Both the position numbers and the translations under genes were made by a program. A stretch of 64,000 bases of DNA from Spinacia oleracea. Taxonomy: Eukaryota > Streptophyta > Magnoliopsida > Caryophyllales > Amaranthaceae. Where the stretch lies: positions 60,863,017 through 60,927,016 of the forward strand of contig NC_079490.1 of the NCBI RefSeq assembly GCF_020520425.1, given 5' to 3'. A model generated the notes under the pieces. The model worked only from the letters and a program-made list of their open reading frames with translations. It was not told where the DNA came from and made no database searches. Below, piece by piece: positions 38,167 through 51,082 of the stretch (within the stretch, counting starts at the first letter, position 1; each line of letters starts with the position of its first letter).

Positions 38167-41100
38167 TCAAAGCCATTCTCCAATATGCTTGATTCCCATA
38201 GCTGCAGTGTGCGAGTTGTGCTTCGTCTGCGGCAGAGGTTTAGTCAATGGATCTGAGATGTTGTCACCAGTTCCAATCTTGCTTATCTCGACTTCTTTTC
38301 TTTCAACGAATTCTCGTAAAAGGTGAAATCTACGAAGTACATGCTTGACTCTCTGGTGGTGTCTAGGCTCCTTTGCCTGTGCAATAGCTCCATTATTATC
38401 ACAATACAGAGCTATTGGTCCTTTAATGAAGGGGACTACACCAAGTTCACCTATGAACTTCCTTAGCCATATAGCTTCCTTTGCTGCTTCATGTGCAGCA
38501 ATGTACTCCGCTTCAGTTGTAGAATCCGCAATGGTGCTTTGCTTAGCACTTTTCTAGCTTACTGCACCTCCGTTGAGACAGAAGACAAACCCAGACTGTG
38601 ATCTGAAATCATCTTTGTCGGTTTGGAAACTTGCGTCCGTATAGCCTTTAACAATTAATTCATCATCTCCACCATAGACCAGGAAATGATCTTTGTGCCT
38701 TTTCAGGTACTTCAGAATGTTCTTGGCAGCAGTCCAATGTGCCTCTCCTGGGTCTGACTGGTATCTGCTCATAGCACTTAGTGCATACGCAACATCCGGG
38801 CGTGTAAATATCATAGCATACATTACTGAACCAATCAATGATGCATATGGAATCCCATTCATTCGTCTACGCTCATCTAGTGTTTTTGGGCACTGAGTCT
38901 TGCTTAGAGTCATTCCATGAGACATGGGTAGGTAGCCTCGCTTGGAGTCTGCCATTTTGAACCTTTCAACCACCTTATTGATATAAGTGCTTTGACTGAG
39001 TCCAATCATCTTCTTAGATATATCTCTGTAAATTTTGATGCCCAATATGTACTGTGCTTCCCCTAGATCCTTCATCGAAAAACATTTCCCTAGCCAAATC
39101 TTGACAGAGTTCAACATAAGAATGTCATTTCCAATAAGTAATATGTCGTCGACATATAATACTAGAAAAGCAATTTTGCTCCCACTGACCTTCTTGTATA
39201 CACAAGATTCGTCTGCGTTCTTGATGAAACCAAAGTCACTAACTGCTTCATCAAAACGTATATTCCAGCTCCTTGATTCCTGCTTCAATCCGTAGATTTA
39301 TTTCTTAAGCTTGCATACCTTTTTAGCATTCTTTGGATCCTCAAAACCCTCAGGCTGTGTCATAAACATAGTTTCTGTTAAAACGCCGTTTAAGAAAGAG
39401 GTTTTGACATCCATCTGCCATATTTCGTAATCGTAATATGTAGCGATTGCTAACATAATTCAAATAGACTTTAGCATTGCAACTGGTGAAAAGGTTTCAT
39501 CGTAATCCGCACCGTGGACTTGCATGTAACCTTTTGCAACCAATCTAGCTTTGAAAACTTCAAGTTTCCCATCCTTGTCCTTTTTCAGTTTGAAAACCCA
39601 TTTCCTTCATATGGCTTGGTAGCCATCTGGCAAATCGACCAAATTCCAAACTTGATTTTCAGACATGGAGTCTAATTCAGATTGCATGGCTTCTTTCCAT
39701 TGCTTGGAGCTAGGGCTCGTCATAGCTTGTTTGTAAGTCGCAGGTTCATCACTTTCAAGTAATAGAACTTCATAGCTCCGTTCGAGATCTATATCTCTGC
39801 GATCTACACGGGGTTACATTTCTAGATGGTCCTTGATTCTCACCAGATACTTCTAAAGATCTCTGAGTTTCATCCTGAATGTCATCTTGAGCATTCTCTA
39901 AAGTTTGTTGTTCGACTCGAATTTCTTCGAGGTCTACTTTTCTCCCACTTGTCATTTTGGAAATGTGATCTCTTTCCAAAAAGATACCATCTCGAGCAAC
40001 AAATTAAACACATTGTTCTCAGATATATTATAGAAGTAATACCCCTTTGTTTCCTTTGGACAACCCACAAGGATACATTTGTCAGATTTTGGATGAAGTT
40101 TGTCTGAAGTTAATCGTTTGACGTATACTTCACATCCCCAAAAGAAAAGACACTTTTGGAGGCTTTCCAAACCATAACTCATATGGAGTCTTTTCAACAG
40201 CTTTAGACAGAGCTCTATTTATAGTGATTGCGGCTGTATTTAGTGCATGTCCCCTAAACTCTATTGGAAGTTCGGCCTGACCCATCATTGATCTAACCAT
40301 ATCTATCAAGGTTCTATTCCTCCGTTCCGACACACCGTTCCATTGTGGTGTTCCAGGAGGAGTCAATTCTGATAGAATTCCACATTCTTTCAGATGGTCA
40401 TCAAATTCATAGCTCAGATATTCACCGCCTCTGTCAGACCGCAATGCCTTAATCTTCTTGCCTAATTGATTCTCTACTTCACTATGAAATTCCTTGAATT
40501 TGTCAAAGGATTCAGACTTATGCTTCATTAGGTAGACATAACCATATCTACTAAATTCATCAGTGAAAGTGATAAAGTAGCTGAAACCATCTCTAGCATT
40601 TGTACTCATTGGTCCACATACATCTGTATGGATTAAACCCAATAGTTCCATTGCTCTTTCTCCAACTTTAGAGAAAGGTTGCTTTGTCATTTTGCCAAAT
40701 AAACATGATTCGCACTTACCATAATCCTCTAAGTCAAATGGTTCTAGAATTCTTTCCTTTTGAAGTCTTTCTATGCGTTTCAAGTTAATATGGCCTAATC
40801 GACAATGCCACAGATAGATGGGATCTGAATCATCCTTTTTGGCATTTTTGGTATTTATGTTATAAACTTGTTTGTCGTGATCTAATAAATAAAGTCCATT
40901 GACTAATCTAGCAGATCCATAAAACATATCTTTAAAATAAAACAAATAACTATTGTCTTTTTTTGAAAAGGAAAATCCCTTAGCATCTAAGCAAGAAACA
41001 GAAATGATTTTTTTAGTAAGACTTGGAACATAGAAACAATCTTCCTGTTCCAAAACTAGCCCAGAGGGCAACGAAAAATAATAAGTTCCTACAGCTAATG

Positions 41101-41308
41101 CAGTAATCCGTGCTCCATTTCCCACTCGTAGGTCGACTTCACCCTTGCTTAACCTTCTACTTCTTCTTAGTCCATGTGAATTGGAACATAAGTGTGAGCC
41201 ACAACCTGTATCTAATACCCAAGAAGTTGAATTAGCAAGTATATAGTTAATAACGAAAATACCTGAAGATGGAACGACTGTTCCGTTCTTCTGATCTTCC
41301 TTAAGCTT
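38167..41308 (-). pseudogene. Copia A pol: protease, integrase, RT, RNase H
   Basis: Read from right to left. A protease site LDTGCGSHLC lies near 41205. The gag-pre-integrase zinc motif follows (HCRLGH...CESC, about 40800-40710). The integrase core has HTDVCGP, LRSDRGGEY and NGVSERRN, that is D, D and E all present. Reverse transcriptase has LYVDDILLIG at about 39140-39165, and RNase H has DASFQTDKDD and ends IGEWL with TGA at 38167. Breaks: frame change near 40150, frame change near 39780, TAA at about 39299 and TAG near 38562. It would copy and integrate the element; it is now defective. The right end of CACTA2 lies 240 bp beyond its stop. Confidence 0.93.
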
Positions 41309-42106
41309 CTAGCAATCTCTCTTCGAATGCCCCTTCTTCTTGCAGTAGAAGCATTCAGATTCAGAAGTGGGTTGGCTCACCTTCTTCTTTTCAGATTTGG
41401 TGCCGCCTGGTTGCTTAGTCTGGCTGGCCTTGTTGCCACCTTTCTTAGCATTCCTCTTCTTACCAGATTTCTTGAACTTGCCCCCACGCACCATAAGCAC
41501 ATCTTGCTTATCACTTTTGAGCATCTTTTCAGCGGTCTTTAGCATACTGTGAAGCTCAGTGAGCGTTTTGTCTAGACTATTCATACTGTAGTTCAGCTTG
41601 AACTGATCATACCCGCTATGAAGAGAATGGAGGATGGTGTCTACAACCATTTCCTAAGAGAATTGTTGATCCAGCCGACTCATATTCTCAATGAGTCCAA
41701 TCATTTTGAGAACATGTGGACTTACGGGCTCGCCTTTCTTAAGCTTGGTCTCAAGAATTTGCCTATGAGTCTCGAATATTTCGACTCGAGCCAGATCTTG
41801 GAACATGTTCTTTAACTCACTGATGATCGTGAAAGCATCTGAGTTGATGAACGTTTTCTGTAGATCTGCACTCATGGTTGCAAGCATTAGACATTTCACA
41901 TCCTTGTTGGCATCAATCCAACGATTGAGGGCTGCCTGAGTGACCCCGTCGCCCGCGGCTTCGGGCATCGCCTCTTCCAGGATATACTCCTTTTCTTCCT
42001 GCATAAGAACTATTTGCAAGTTCCTTTGCCAGTCAAGGAAGTTTTTCCCGTTCAACTTCTCTTTCTCGAGAATTGATCGGATGTTGAATGAATTGTTGTT
42101 TACCAT
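41309..42106 (-). pseudogene. Copia A gag
   Basis: Starts MVNNNSFN at 42106 and runs to the CCHC zinc knuckle CFYCKKKGHSKRDC near 41320. A Lys-rich linker precedes the knuckle. A stop at about 41652 splits it (FS then EMVVDTILHSLHSGYDQFKL), and a TAG at 41309 replaces the codon after the knuckle. Homology to B is strong before the ATG and after the knuckle but weak in between. Confidence 0.9.
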
Positions 42107-44805
42107 AGTTAAAACGACAATTGAAAAAGAATAAACAAATAAATAACCATTCACGGTTTCTGTTAATAAACTTTAAATTCTAGCAAACATGCATAATTTA
42201 TCATTTATTAAGCATTTTATTCAACTTATGTGTTCCGGAAGGTATGAATAAAATGATTCCAAGACCCTTAAATCATTGAAGAATTAAGCACATTATGTAT
42301 TTAGACTCAATTCTAAAATATTTTAGGTAAGCAAAGCCTTTGCTAATAGTCTAGAAACTACTCTTGGTTGATAGCTACGTCTAAGAACTTATTAGGTAAA
42401 CCTATCGCATTTGCCACGACATAAAAGGACTCCTTACTTATATCGTTGAGTTTCACTAAAACTAACATGTACTCACAATTATTTGTGTACCTTACCCCTT
42501 TAGAACCAATAAGTAACACCTCGCTATGGCGTAAAACTATTACTTTGATTGATGTAAAGGTTATCCAAGTAAGTGTTACTTTGGCATGGCACCTTTAAAC
42601 TCAATTTTTAAAGTTTGGAACTTAAGACTCTTACTATGTTAGTTAGATTTTAAGTGAACTAAAATCCTTAATCATGCAACATAATCAAGCCATAATCTCA
42701 TGCATAATTAAGACATATTTAAAGCAATAAATAACTTAAAACATGCATAAGATATTAGTGTGATCTAGTATGGCCCGACTTCATCTTGAAGTTTCAAGTT
42801 CAAAGTCCTTCTTGAAAATGGATTGGAAACTCCGTCTTGAATTTCACAATGGGAGGCGCCATTTTCTTCAAATAGGATGAGCTATAATTAAACTAATTAC
42901 AACTATTTGATGGTACGCATACCATATTTAAAAGCAATAAAATTTGGTACTTTAGACCAATAATACATTCAAATTAATGGTACGCAGACCATATTTTCTA
43001 TCCTACTTGGGCCATACTAGTCACTTTTCAATAACCTGCAAAACAGTACATATACAATATATACCATTCACCCATTCATTATCATGAATGGCCCACATAG
43101 CTAGTTAGTAGAATATGTTATGCATCACATAAATATTTGCAGCAATTAATCAAGGGCACCAATAATCTACCAATTATTCAGTCCTTATTAATTCTAATCA
43201 AGTTGTTTTAACCTTAAAGGAATGTATATCTAATCAAGAGTTTATGACTAAAAATGCTCCCACTTAAACCAATAAATTCACATGCTTTACTAATTTTAAA
43301 CATAAAAATGTATTTCCTAGTCTAACTGGAAACACACAAATTTAATTAAAATTTAAAGCTCATATAAATTTATAATTGAATCCATTTAATTTATTTTCAG
43401 TTGAATTAAATGAATTTAAATTAACTCAAGGTTTTAATTTTAGTAAAATAATTAGTGTAAGATTATTCAAAATTAAATTCCGAGAAAACAATTTAAATTA
43501 CGAATTTTAAAATTAATTAAAATCGTTTCCGAACTGAAAATTCAAAATTAAAATCAAAGTGTATCAATCGTAACAAGACGAGGCACTTGGGCTTGCGCCC
43601 AAGCCCCGTCGAGTGCACGAGGCAGCAGCGCCCCTCGACTGATCGCATAGCCATGGCACGAGCAGCAGCAGCCACACGCAAACGCAGTAAGCCAAGCCAC
43701 GCTTGCGCGCAGTATGCTCGCTCGCTTCGCATCAGCTGCCTTGGCGAGGCATCGCTCGTTGGGCGCGAGCAATTGCTCGATGGCGAGGCAGCGCTCGCTG
43801 GTGCGCGGAGCAGCCCTCGCTGGGTGGCCTAGCTCCCGCTCTTGCGCGCGCGCGCCTCGTCTTGTTGTGCCACGCTCCATCGCCCATCGCCCATGCGCGC
43901 AACACACATGCCCAGGCATCATTGCCTCGCGCGCGCGCCACGCTTTGTTGCTCCCTGCATTCGTACCGCACGGGCGACGAGCTCCCTTGCTCGTCGTCGC
44001 GTGCCCGCACTATACAACACCCCTTAAGGGTAACACGTAGCGTCCATTGCTTTGTGCGTGCAACTTTTATGAGCGAATTTCATAAAAATTTAAACTTTTT
44101 AATTCAAAATTAATGACAAATTAATAAAACATATTAATTTCATAATTTTAGGGCGAAAAATCAGAAATTTATTAATCAATTAATTTCCGATTATCATGGA
44201 TTCAAATCTAGGTCATAAAAATTTAAAATTTATCATAAATTAACAATTTTTATGGTGATTTTTAATCATGGATACCTAATTAAATCGTCAATTAATTATG
44301 AAAATCAAATGAAATTCTAAATTATTCGAATTTCAACAAATTAATTACAATTACAAATTAGGTTGTATAATTAACAAGCTTAGGCATTCAAATTTGTTAA
44401 ACATATACAGTAGGTCAATCAAAAATTCTATATTTAACAACAAGAATCACAAATATTTAATTTAACATCTTAAAATTACAAACTTTTGCTTTCGAAAAAC
44501 TAAAACCTCCGAAAAGTCATAGTTAGGCTTCGAATTTGGGAATTCTGGGTTCGGCCAAAAATAAGTAGTATTTTTGACAAAATTTTAGAATGCCTTTTAC
44601 ATGCGGAATTGACACAAAAATCACTCGATTTCGTTGAGTAACGAAGAAACTGCCGAAAAACTGCGTACATATAATTAAATAAACGCAATTTGCAATTAAT
44701 TAACAATTACGAAAATTAATCACCCCTTTTAATTCTTTGCAAATTTGTAAAATTTAACCATGTTAAGCAATTATTATGGAATTAATTAGAGGCTCGTGAT
44801 ACCAA
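42107..44805 (-). other. Leader of copia A with primer-binding site
   Basis: Inverse counterpart of 23217-25873. GGCTCGTGATACCA at 44791 is the primer site (TGGTATCACGAGCC), one base different from B. The GC-rich island is at about 43560-44040, flanked by AT-rich sequence. Several overlapping Arg/Ala-rich ORFs on both strands are compositional. Confidence 0.8.
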
Positions 44806-44828
44806 TGTTAGGTTATGATACATATAAA

Positions 44829-45330
44829 CACATGTTCAGGTCCTTCGCACTAAAGAAAGGGTGGGCGTTCCAATAAGGTTCCATGTAGACCATATGCTTT
44901 CATTGTTTGATCGATTAAGTCTGCTAGGAACAACAATAAGCGAAAGGATGGCAGTCTCTATCTTGCTTAATTCACTGCACAGTGGGTTTGGTCGCTAAGT
45001 GAACCAAGAGAAGAAACAGTTGCAGAGTTTGTTTACCTGGTCAAAAAGGCTGAGATAATACTCGACTGTGAAGCTAAGGATTTACGCAAGGCTAAAGGGA
45101 GACCCTTCAAGAAAGGTGGAAAGTCCAAGGGCAATGCTGAGTCAAGAAAGAAGACAAAGCAGGACAAGTCCACATCAATCTGTCTTTATTGTGATGCAAT
45201 TGGCCATTACAAGAGGGAATGTCCAAAGCTTAAGGAAGATCAGAAGAACGGAATAGTCGTTCCATCTTCAGGTATTTTCGTTATAGCCTGTATACTTGTT
45301 AATTCAACTTCTTGGATATTAGATACAGGT
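44829..45330 (+). pseudogene. Copia B gag, C-terminal half
   Basis: Resumes the gag cut at 26278. In broken frames it shows FHVDHMLSLFDRLSLLGTT, ISERMAVSILLNSLHSGFG, then a Lys-rich linker and the zinc knuckle CLYCDAIGHYKREC near 45190, followed by KLKEDQKN as in A. Two frame changes and a stop are present (about 45000). The join with the N-terminal half is not exact because the end of copia A was lost by deletion. Confidence 0.8.
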
Positions 45331-48300
45331 TGTGGCTCACACTTATGTTCCAATTCGCAGGGACTAAGAAGAAGTAGATGGTTAAGCAAGGGTGAAGACG
45401 ACCTACGAGTGGGAAATGGAGCACGGATTGCTGCATTAGCTGTAGAAACTTGTTATTTGTCGTTTCCCTCTGGGCTAGTTTTGGAACTGGAAGAATGTTT
45501 CCATGTTCCAAGTATTATTAAAAACATCATTTATGTTTCTTTCTTAGATGCAAAGGGATTTTGCTTTTTAATAAAAGACAATAGTTGCTCGTTTTATTTT
45601 AAAGAGATGTTTTATGGATCTGCTAGATTAGTCAGTGGACTTTATTTATTAGATCACGACGAACAAGTTTATAACATAAATACCAAAAAGGCCAAAAAGA
45701 ATGATTCAGATCTCACATATCTGTGGCATTGTCGATCAGGCCATATAAACATAAAGCGCATTGAAAGACTTCAAAACGAAGGAATTCTAGAAACATTTGA
45801 CTTAGAGTATTATGGTAAGTGCGAATCATGTTTACTTGGAAAAATGACAAAGCAACCATTCTCTAAAGTTGGAGAAAGAGCGACTGAACTAGTGGGTTTA
45901 ATCCATACAGATGTAAGTGGACCAATGAGTACAAATTCTAGAGGTGGTTTCAGCTACTTTATCACTTTCACTGATGGCTTCAGTAGATATGGTTATGTAC
46001 GTCTACCTGATGAAGCATAAGTCTGAATCCTTTGACAAATTCAAGGAATTTCAGAGTGAAGTAGAGAATCAATTAGGCAAGAAGATTAAGGCACTGCGGT
46101 CTGATAGAGGCGGTGAATATCTGAGCTATGAATTTGATGACCATCTGAAAGAATGTGGAATTCTATCAAAATTGACTCCTCCTGGAACACCTCAATGGAA
46201 CGGTGTGTCGGTACGGAGGAATAGAACCTTGCTAGACATGGTTAGATCAATGATGGGTCGAGCCGAACTTCTAATAGAATTTTGGGGACATGCACTAAAC
46301 ACATCTGCACTCACTATAAATAGAGCTCCGTCTAAAGCTGTTGAAAAGAATCCATATGAGTTATGGTTTAAAATCCTCCAAAAGTGTATTTTCTCAAGAT
46401 TTGGGGTTGTGAAGTATACGTCAAACGATTAATTTCAGAAAAACTTCAACCAAAATCTGACAAATGTATCCTTGTGGGCTATCCAAAGGAAACAAAGGGG
46501 TATTACTTCTACAATACCTCTGAGAACAAGGTGTTTGTTGCTCGAGATGGTATCTTTTCGGAAAGAGATCACATTTCCAAAATGACAAGTGGGAGAAAAG
46601 TAGACCTCGAAGAAATTCGAGTCGAACAACAAACTCTAGAGAATGCTCAAGATGACATTCAGGTTGAAACTCAGAGATCTTTAGAAGTATCTGGTGAGAA
46701 TCAAGGACCAACTAGAAATGTAACCCCGCGTAGATCGCAGAGATATAGATCTCAACCGGAGGTATTTTGACGAACGAGAGATACGAAGTTCTATTACTTG
46801 AAAGTAATGAACCTGCGACTTACAAACAAGCTATGACGAGCCCTAGCTCCAAGCAATGGCAAGAAGCCATGCAATCTGAATTAGACTCCATGTCTGAAAA
46901 CCAAGTTTGGAATTTGGTCGATTTGCCAGATGGCTACCAAGCCATAGGAAGCAAATGGGTTTTCAAACTGAAAAAGGACAAGAATGGAAAACTAGAAGTT
47001 TTCAAAGCTAGATTGGTTGCAAAAGGTTACAGGCAAGTCCACGGTGTGGAATACGATGAAACCTTTTCACCAGTTGCAATGCTAAAGTGTATTCGGATAA
47101 TGTTAGCAATCGCTGCATATTACGATTACGAAATATGGAAGATGGATGTCAAAACCGCTTTCTTAAACGGCGTTTTAATAGAAACTGTGTTTATGACATA
47201 GCCTGAGGGTTTTGAGGATCCAAAGAATGCTAAAAAGGTATGCAAGCTTAAGAAATCAATCTACGGATTGAAGCAAGCATCAAGGAGCTGGAATATACGT
47301 TTTGATGAAGCAGTCAGTGACTTTGGTTTCATCAAGAACGCAGACGAATCTTGTGTATATAAGAAGGTCAGTGGGAGCAAAATTGCTTTTCTAGTATTCT
47401 ATGTCGACGACATATTACTTATCGGAAATGACATTCCTATGTTGAACTCACTCAAAATTTGGCTTGGGAAATGTTTTTCGATGAAGGATCTAGGAGAAGC
47501 ACAGTACATACTTGGCATCAAGATTTACAGAGATAGATCTAAGAAGATGATTGGACTCAGTCAAAGCACTTATATCAATAAGGTGCTTGAAAGGTTCAAT
47601 ATGGCAAACTCCAAGCGAGGCTACCTACCCATGTCTCATGAAATGACTCTAAGCAAGACTCAGTGCCCAAAAACACTAGATGAGCGTAGACGAATGAGTG
47701 GGATTCCATATGCATTATTGATTGGTTCAATAATGTATGCTATGATATGTACACGCCCGGATGTTGCGTATGCACTCAGTGCTACGAGCAGATACCAGTC
47801 AGACCCTGGAGAGGCACATTGGACTGCTGCCAAGAATATTCTGAAGTACCTGAAAAGGCATAAAGATGATTTCCTTGTCTATGGTGGACATGATGAATTA
47901 ATTGTTAAAGGCTATACGGACGCAAGTTTCCAAACCGACAAAGATGATTACAGATCACATTCTGGGTTTGTCTTCAGCCTCAACGGAGGTGCAGTAAGCC
48001 GGAAAAGTGCTAAGCAAAGCACCATTGCGGATTCTACAACTGAAGCGGAGTACATTGCTGCACATGAAGCAGCAAAATAAGCTATTTGGCTAAGTAAGTT
48101 CATAGGTGAACTTGGTGTAGTCCCCTCCATAAAATGGAGCTATTGCACAGGCAAAGGAGCCTAGACACCACCAGAGAGTCAAGCATGTACTTCGTAGATT
48201 TCATCATCTACGAGAGTTCGTTGAAAGAAAAGAAGTCGAGATAAGCAAGATTGGAACTGATGACAAAATCTCAGATCCATTAACTAAACCTCTGCCGCAG

Positions 48301-48385
48301 GCAAAGCACAACTCGCACACTGCAGCTATGGGAATCAAACATATTGGAGAATGGCTTTTATGTCCTTATTTAATGTTTTAAAGTT
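45331..48385 (+). pseudogene. Copia B pol: protease, integrase, RT, RNase H
   Basis: The protease motif LDTGCGSHLC sits at about 45320-45350. The zinc motif HCRSGH...CESC lies at 45727-45830. Integrase has HTDVSGP and LRSDRGGEY, but NGVSVRRN at about 46200, so the third catalytic residue (Glu in copia A) is Val. RT has FYVDDILLIG (47396-47425), and RNase H follows to IGEWL. Breaks: a 4-base insertion at about 45995 shifting the frame, a shift near 46400, TAG at about 47201 (where A reads Gln) and TAA at about 48078 (where A-like elements read Glu). Overall very close to A, but on the opposite strand. Confidence 0.93.
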
Positions 48386-49220
48386 TTAGAGTTTAATACT
48401 TTGTAAAACGTTATTGGTTAACAATTCACATTAAAGAATAGAATTCATTTTTCCATTTAATTTGTGGTTTATTAAATGACAAGTCCCTTCAATTTGACGA
48501 TATATTCAAGATAGACTGTCAGGCCCAATCCTGTGACTAATAAATGTCTATCAAGTGAACTTGAATGTCAAAAGTTGAAAATGGTCCCTGGTCGGAGTTT
48601 TCTATAAAGATGGACGCATAGAAAACGCTAGACGACTAGAATGCAAGATGACTAGTAGTTATGTTTCTTGAACTATGTGGACATGGAAATGTCGCAATCA
48701 TTTGCATAGATACTTACTTTGGGAAGACTAGTATCAGATAGACCTATGAAACTTTACTGTAAGAGATGAAAATCTGTCATAAGTAAATTTCATTAAAATT
48801 ATTAGACACTAATCCTCAATACCTGAGTGATTTGAGATTACTTGTTTGAGAACTGCTTACTTTGACGTTGTCAACCGTCGCACCATAAAAGGAGGCTATA
48901 AAGGCAAAGCTCGAGTAATAACCTATCAAACGAAGTCTAATCTAAAGATCGCAACATTGGGATTGTCCTCCCATAAATCGGGATGAGATGCTGAAAGTTG
49001 TACTAGGCCACTCGGAGAGCTAAAAACTGTAAAATGCATGGTCGTGCTCAGATGAATCATAGGCTATGATTATCTGTTCATTTGATCAGTTGAACTCTGA
49101 ATCCGAGAAATACCTTTGGACATAATAAGGATGACAACTCTTACCTTATGTTCATGAGCAAGCATCAAGCGACAAAGGAATTAGGAAATGCACACTTGTC
49201 CCTAAGGACAAATGCGAGAC
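48386..49220 (+). other. 3' untranslated region and polypurine tract of copia B
   Basis: Non-coding sequence between RNase H and the 3' LTR. It gives the intact reference for the CACTA2 target (48590-48610) and the CACTA1 target (48690-48710). The polypurine tract is weak, AAATGCGAGAC at 49210, versus AAGTGGGAGAC in A and C. Confidence 0.85.
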
Positions 49221-50601
49221 TGAAGGAACTAATGCCCTTGGTCCAAGTATGCATTTAATGCTCAGTCTAATAAATACGGTTCAGTATTAATTATACAAGT
49301 TAATAATTCAGTGAGATCAAGTGAACTGTATGCCTAGCTAGAGGGCGCTTCAATTCAAATGGAATTAATAATATTAATCCACAGCTTACTCTTGACTGAA
49401 CCCGTAGGGTCACACAAATAGTACATGAACGGATCAAGTATTTAAAGGATTTAAATACTCCATTTATGGATATTTAGAATCGACGGATCTCGGTTCCAGT
49501 GGGAGCTGAAATTGTCAAAGGCAAATTATGAATACTCCGGAAACGATGATATTCTGGAAATGGAAATATGGATTGTATCGGAAATATAAATATTATCCAA
49601 GTCGTAGATGTTGCCGGAAACGGAAACAAGGTACGTATCGGAAAATATTATCGAAAATGGAAATATTGCCGGAATCGGAAATGTTGCCGGAAACGTAAAT
49701 ATTGTCAGAATCGGAAATATTATCGGAATCGGAAAATAATTCCGGAATCGGAAATATTAAATATTTGTTCGAAACGGAAATTAATTCCGGAATAGGAAAT
49801 ATTAAATATTGTTCGAATCGGAAATGAATTTCAGAATCGGAAAATTAATCGGAAGCGCGTCGTACGGAATAAACATCGGACGAGCTTGCTGGACGCAAGG
49901 CCCAGCACAAGGCTAGGCCCGCGCATAGCAAGCCCAGCGTACAAAGCATCGCAAGGCCCAGCGCATGGCCAGGCCAGCGCGCATGGCAGCTGGCGCGTCC
50001 ATGGGCTCCGAGCAGTCGTTGGCTGCAGTGCTGTGGGCTTCTCCGCGCGCGCGCATGGCCAGCTCCCCTTGTGGGCCGTGCGCGTGTGTGTGTTGTAGTT
50101 CGTGCATGCATCAAATCCTTAAGCAATTAGGATTAGATTAAAAGATTAATTTCCTAAAGTTACTAGTTTTAATTAATGTCTAATTCTAATATGATTAGAT
50201 TACTTGAAACCTAGTAGACTTCTAATTCCATTATTCCTACCCTATAAACATGTGATGGCATTCACAATTTATGAACACATAATTTCAAGTATCCACATAG
50301 TTTTAAGGATTAAAAATAATATTAATTTGCCTCTAATTATTCGAATAACATAATGCCTTAGGTGCAATTCTAGTTAAGTAAATCTAAGGCGGATCCGAAC
50401 ATGCCGTGGACTATCTACGGAGGGACGACACTTGGAGTCCTAAACTTATTCTTGTTCGGTTCAGGAGCAGCTAGGGAAGGCACGCTTCACATATATGTAT
50501 CCTAAATTATGCTAGGTGTTACATGGCAATTAATTTGGATTCGTGGCTTTATGGTTTTTCCGCATGAAATATATATGATTTATATGTATCATAACCTAAC
50601 A
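49221..50601 (+). repeat. 3' LTR of copia B
   Basis: 1381 bp, TGAAGGAACTAATGCC...CCTAACA, followed directly by the duplication CTCTT. It shares with the 5' LTR the GC-rich middle and the segment CCTATAAACATG (TATA-like, 50241). Confidence 0.95.
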
Positions 50602-50606
50602 CTCTT

Positions 50607-50961
50607 CTTCAAAGCCCGTAATTGAAATTGAGAATGCTGTCTTTAATGAGCTCATGTATAAAGGTGAAGTACCTAAACGTCCTCTGAATTATGGATTTGG
50701 TGTGAAGCAAAGCAACATCTTTGGAGTGGAAGGTTTGCTGAGGAAAGAAGGGTCAAGCTAAGTTAACAACAATACTATGGAAGTGGAGAACATGAAAGGT
50801 GAAATATCAGTTGTCAAGAAGAAAAATGAGGACCTTGCGCAACAAAATCAAGTTTTGAATACCAAGTTCGAAGAAACAACACAATCATTTAAAATGATTA
50901 CTTCTTTTTTGGGACAAGTTTTGAAGGAAGTACGCAAAGGGAATGTTTCATCAAACCTTTA
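50607..50961 (+). pseudogene. TNP1/Transposase_24-type gene, 3' part (exon 6b)
   Basis: Continues exon 6 cut at 20411. Removing copia B and one CTCTT gives an uninterrupted frame through a run of serines into KPVIEIENAVFNELMYKGE and YGFGVKQSNIFGV, a family-typical block. TAA at 50759 is premature; the same frame continues with a Lys/Glu/Gln-rich coiled-coil-like stretch (ISVVKKKNEDLAQQNQ) to TAG at 50961. Short last exons may lie at 51083 and 54407. Confidence 0.85.
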
Positions 50962-51082
50962 GATGGTGCGGAATCAGCAATACATATGGTTAGTTATTTC
51001 TGGAAATTATTCTGATTGAGCCTCATGTATCATTACCTGAAATGTGGAATATCTAATTTACTTATTAAAATGCTTTTTGTAG

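Larger units (their letters stand above)
26279..44828 (-). mobile_element. Copia 'A': minus-strand element inserted in B's gag
   Basis: Same family as B, inverted. The 3' LTR is 26279-27698, the polypurine tract lies at 27699-27712, gag-pol runs from 42106 down to 38167, and the primer site is at 44791-44804. Its 5' LTR is reduced to the 23 bases 44806-44828, after which B's gag resumes in the plus direction. Its interior, without CACTA2, is 577 + 6878 = 7455 bp, matching B's 7454. A target duplication cannot be read because the right end is lost: the left flank is GGAAG, and the right flank is CACAT. Confidence 0.92.
20412..50601 (+). mobile_element. Copia 'B': LTR retrotransposon with nested insertions
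   Basis: Ty1/copia element with 5' LTR 20412-23216 (interrupted), primer site at 23218, gag-pol on the plus strand, and 3' LTR 49221-50601. LTRs begin TGAAGGAA and end CCTAACA. The 5-bp target duplication CTCTT flanks it exactly (20407-20411 and 50602-50606). It sits inside exon 6 of the TNP1-like gene of CACTA1. Copia A splits its gag at 26278/44829, and a solo LTR splits its 5' LTR. Without insertions it is about 10.2 kb with a 7454-bp interior. The order gag, protease, integrase, RT, RNase H gives the copia class. Stops and a lost integrase residue make it defective. Confidence 0.95.
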
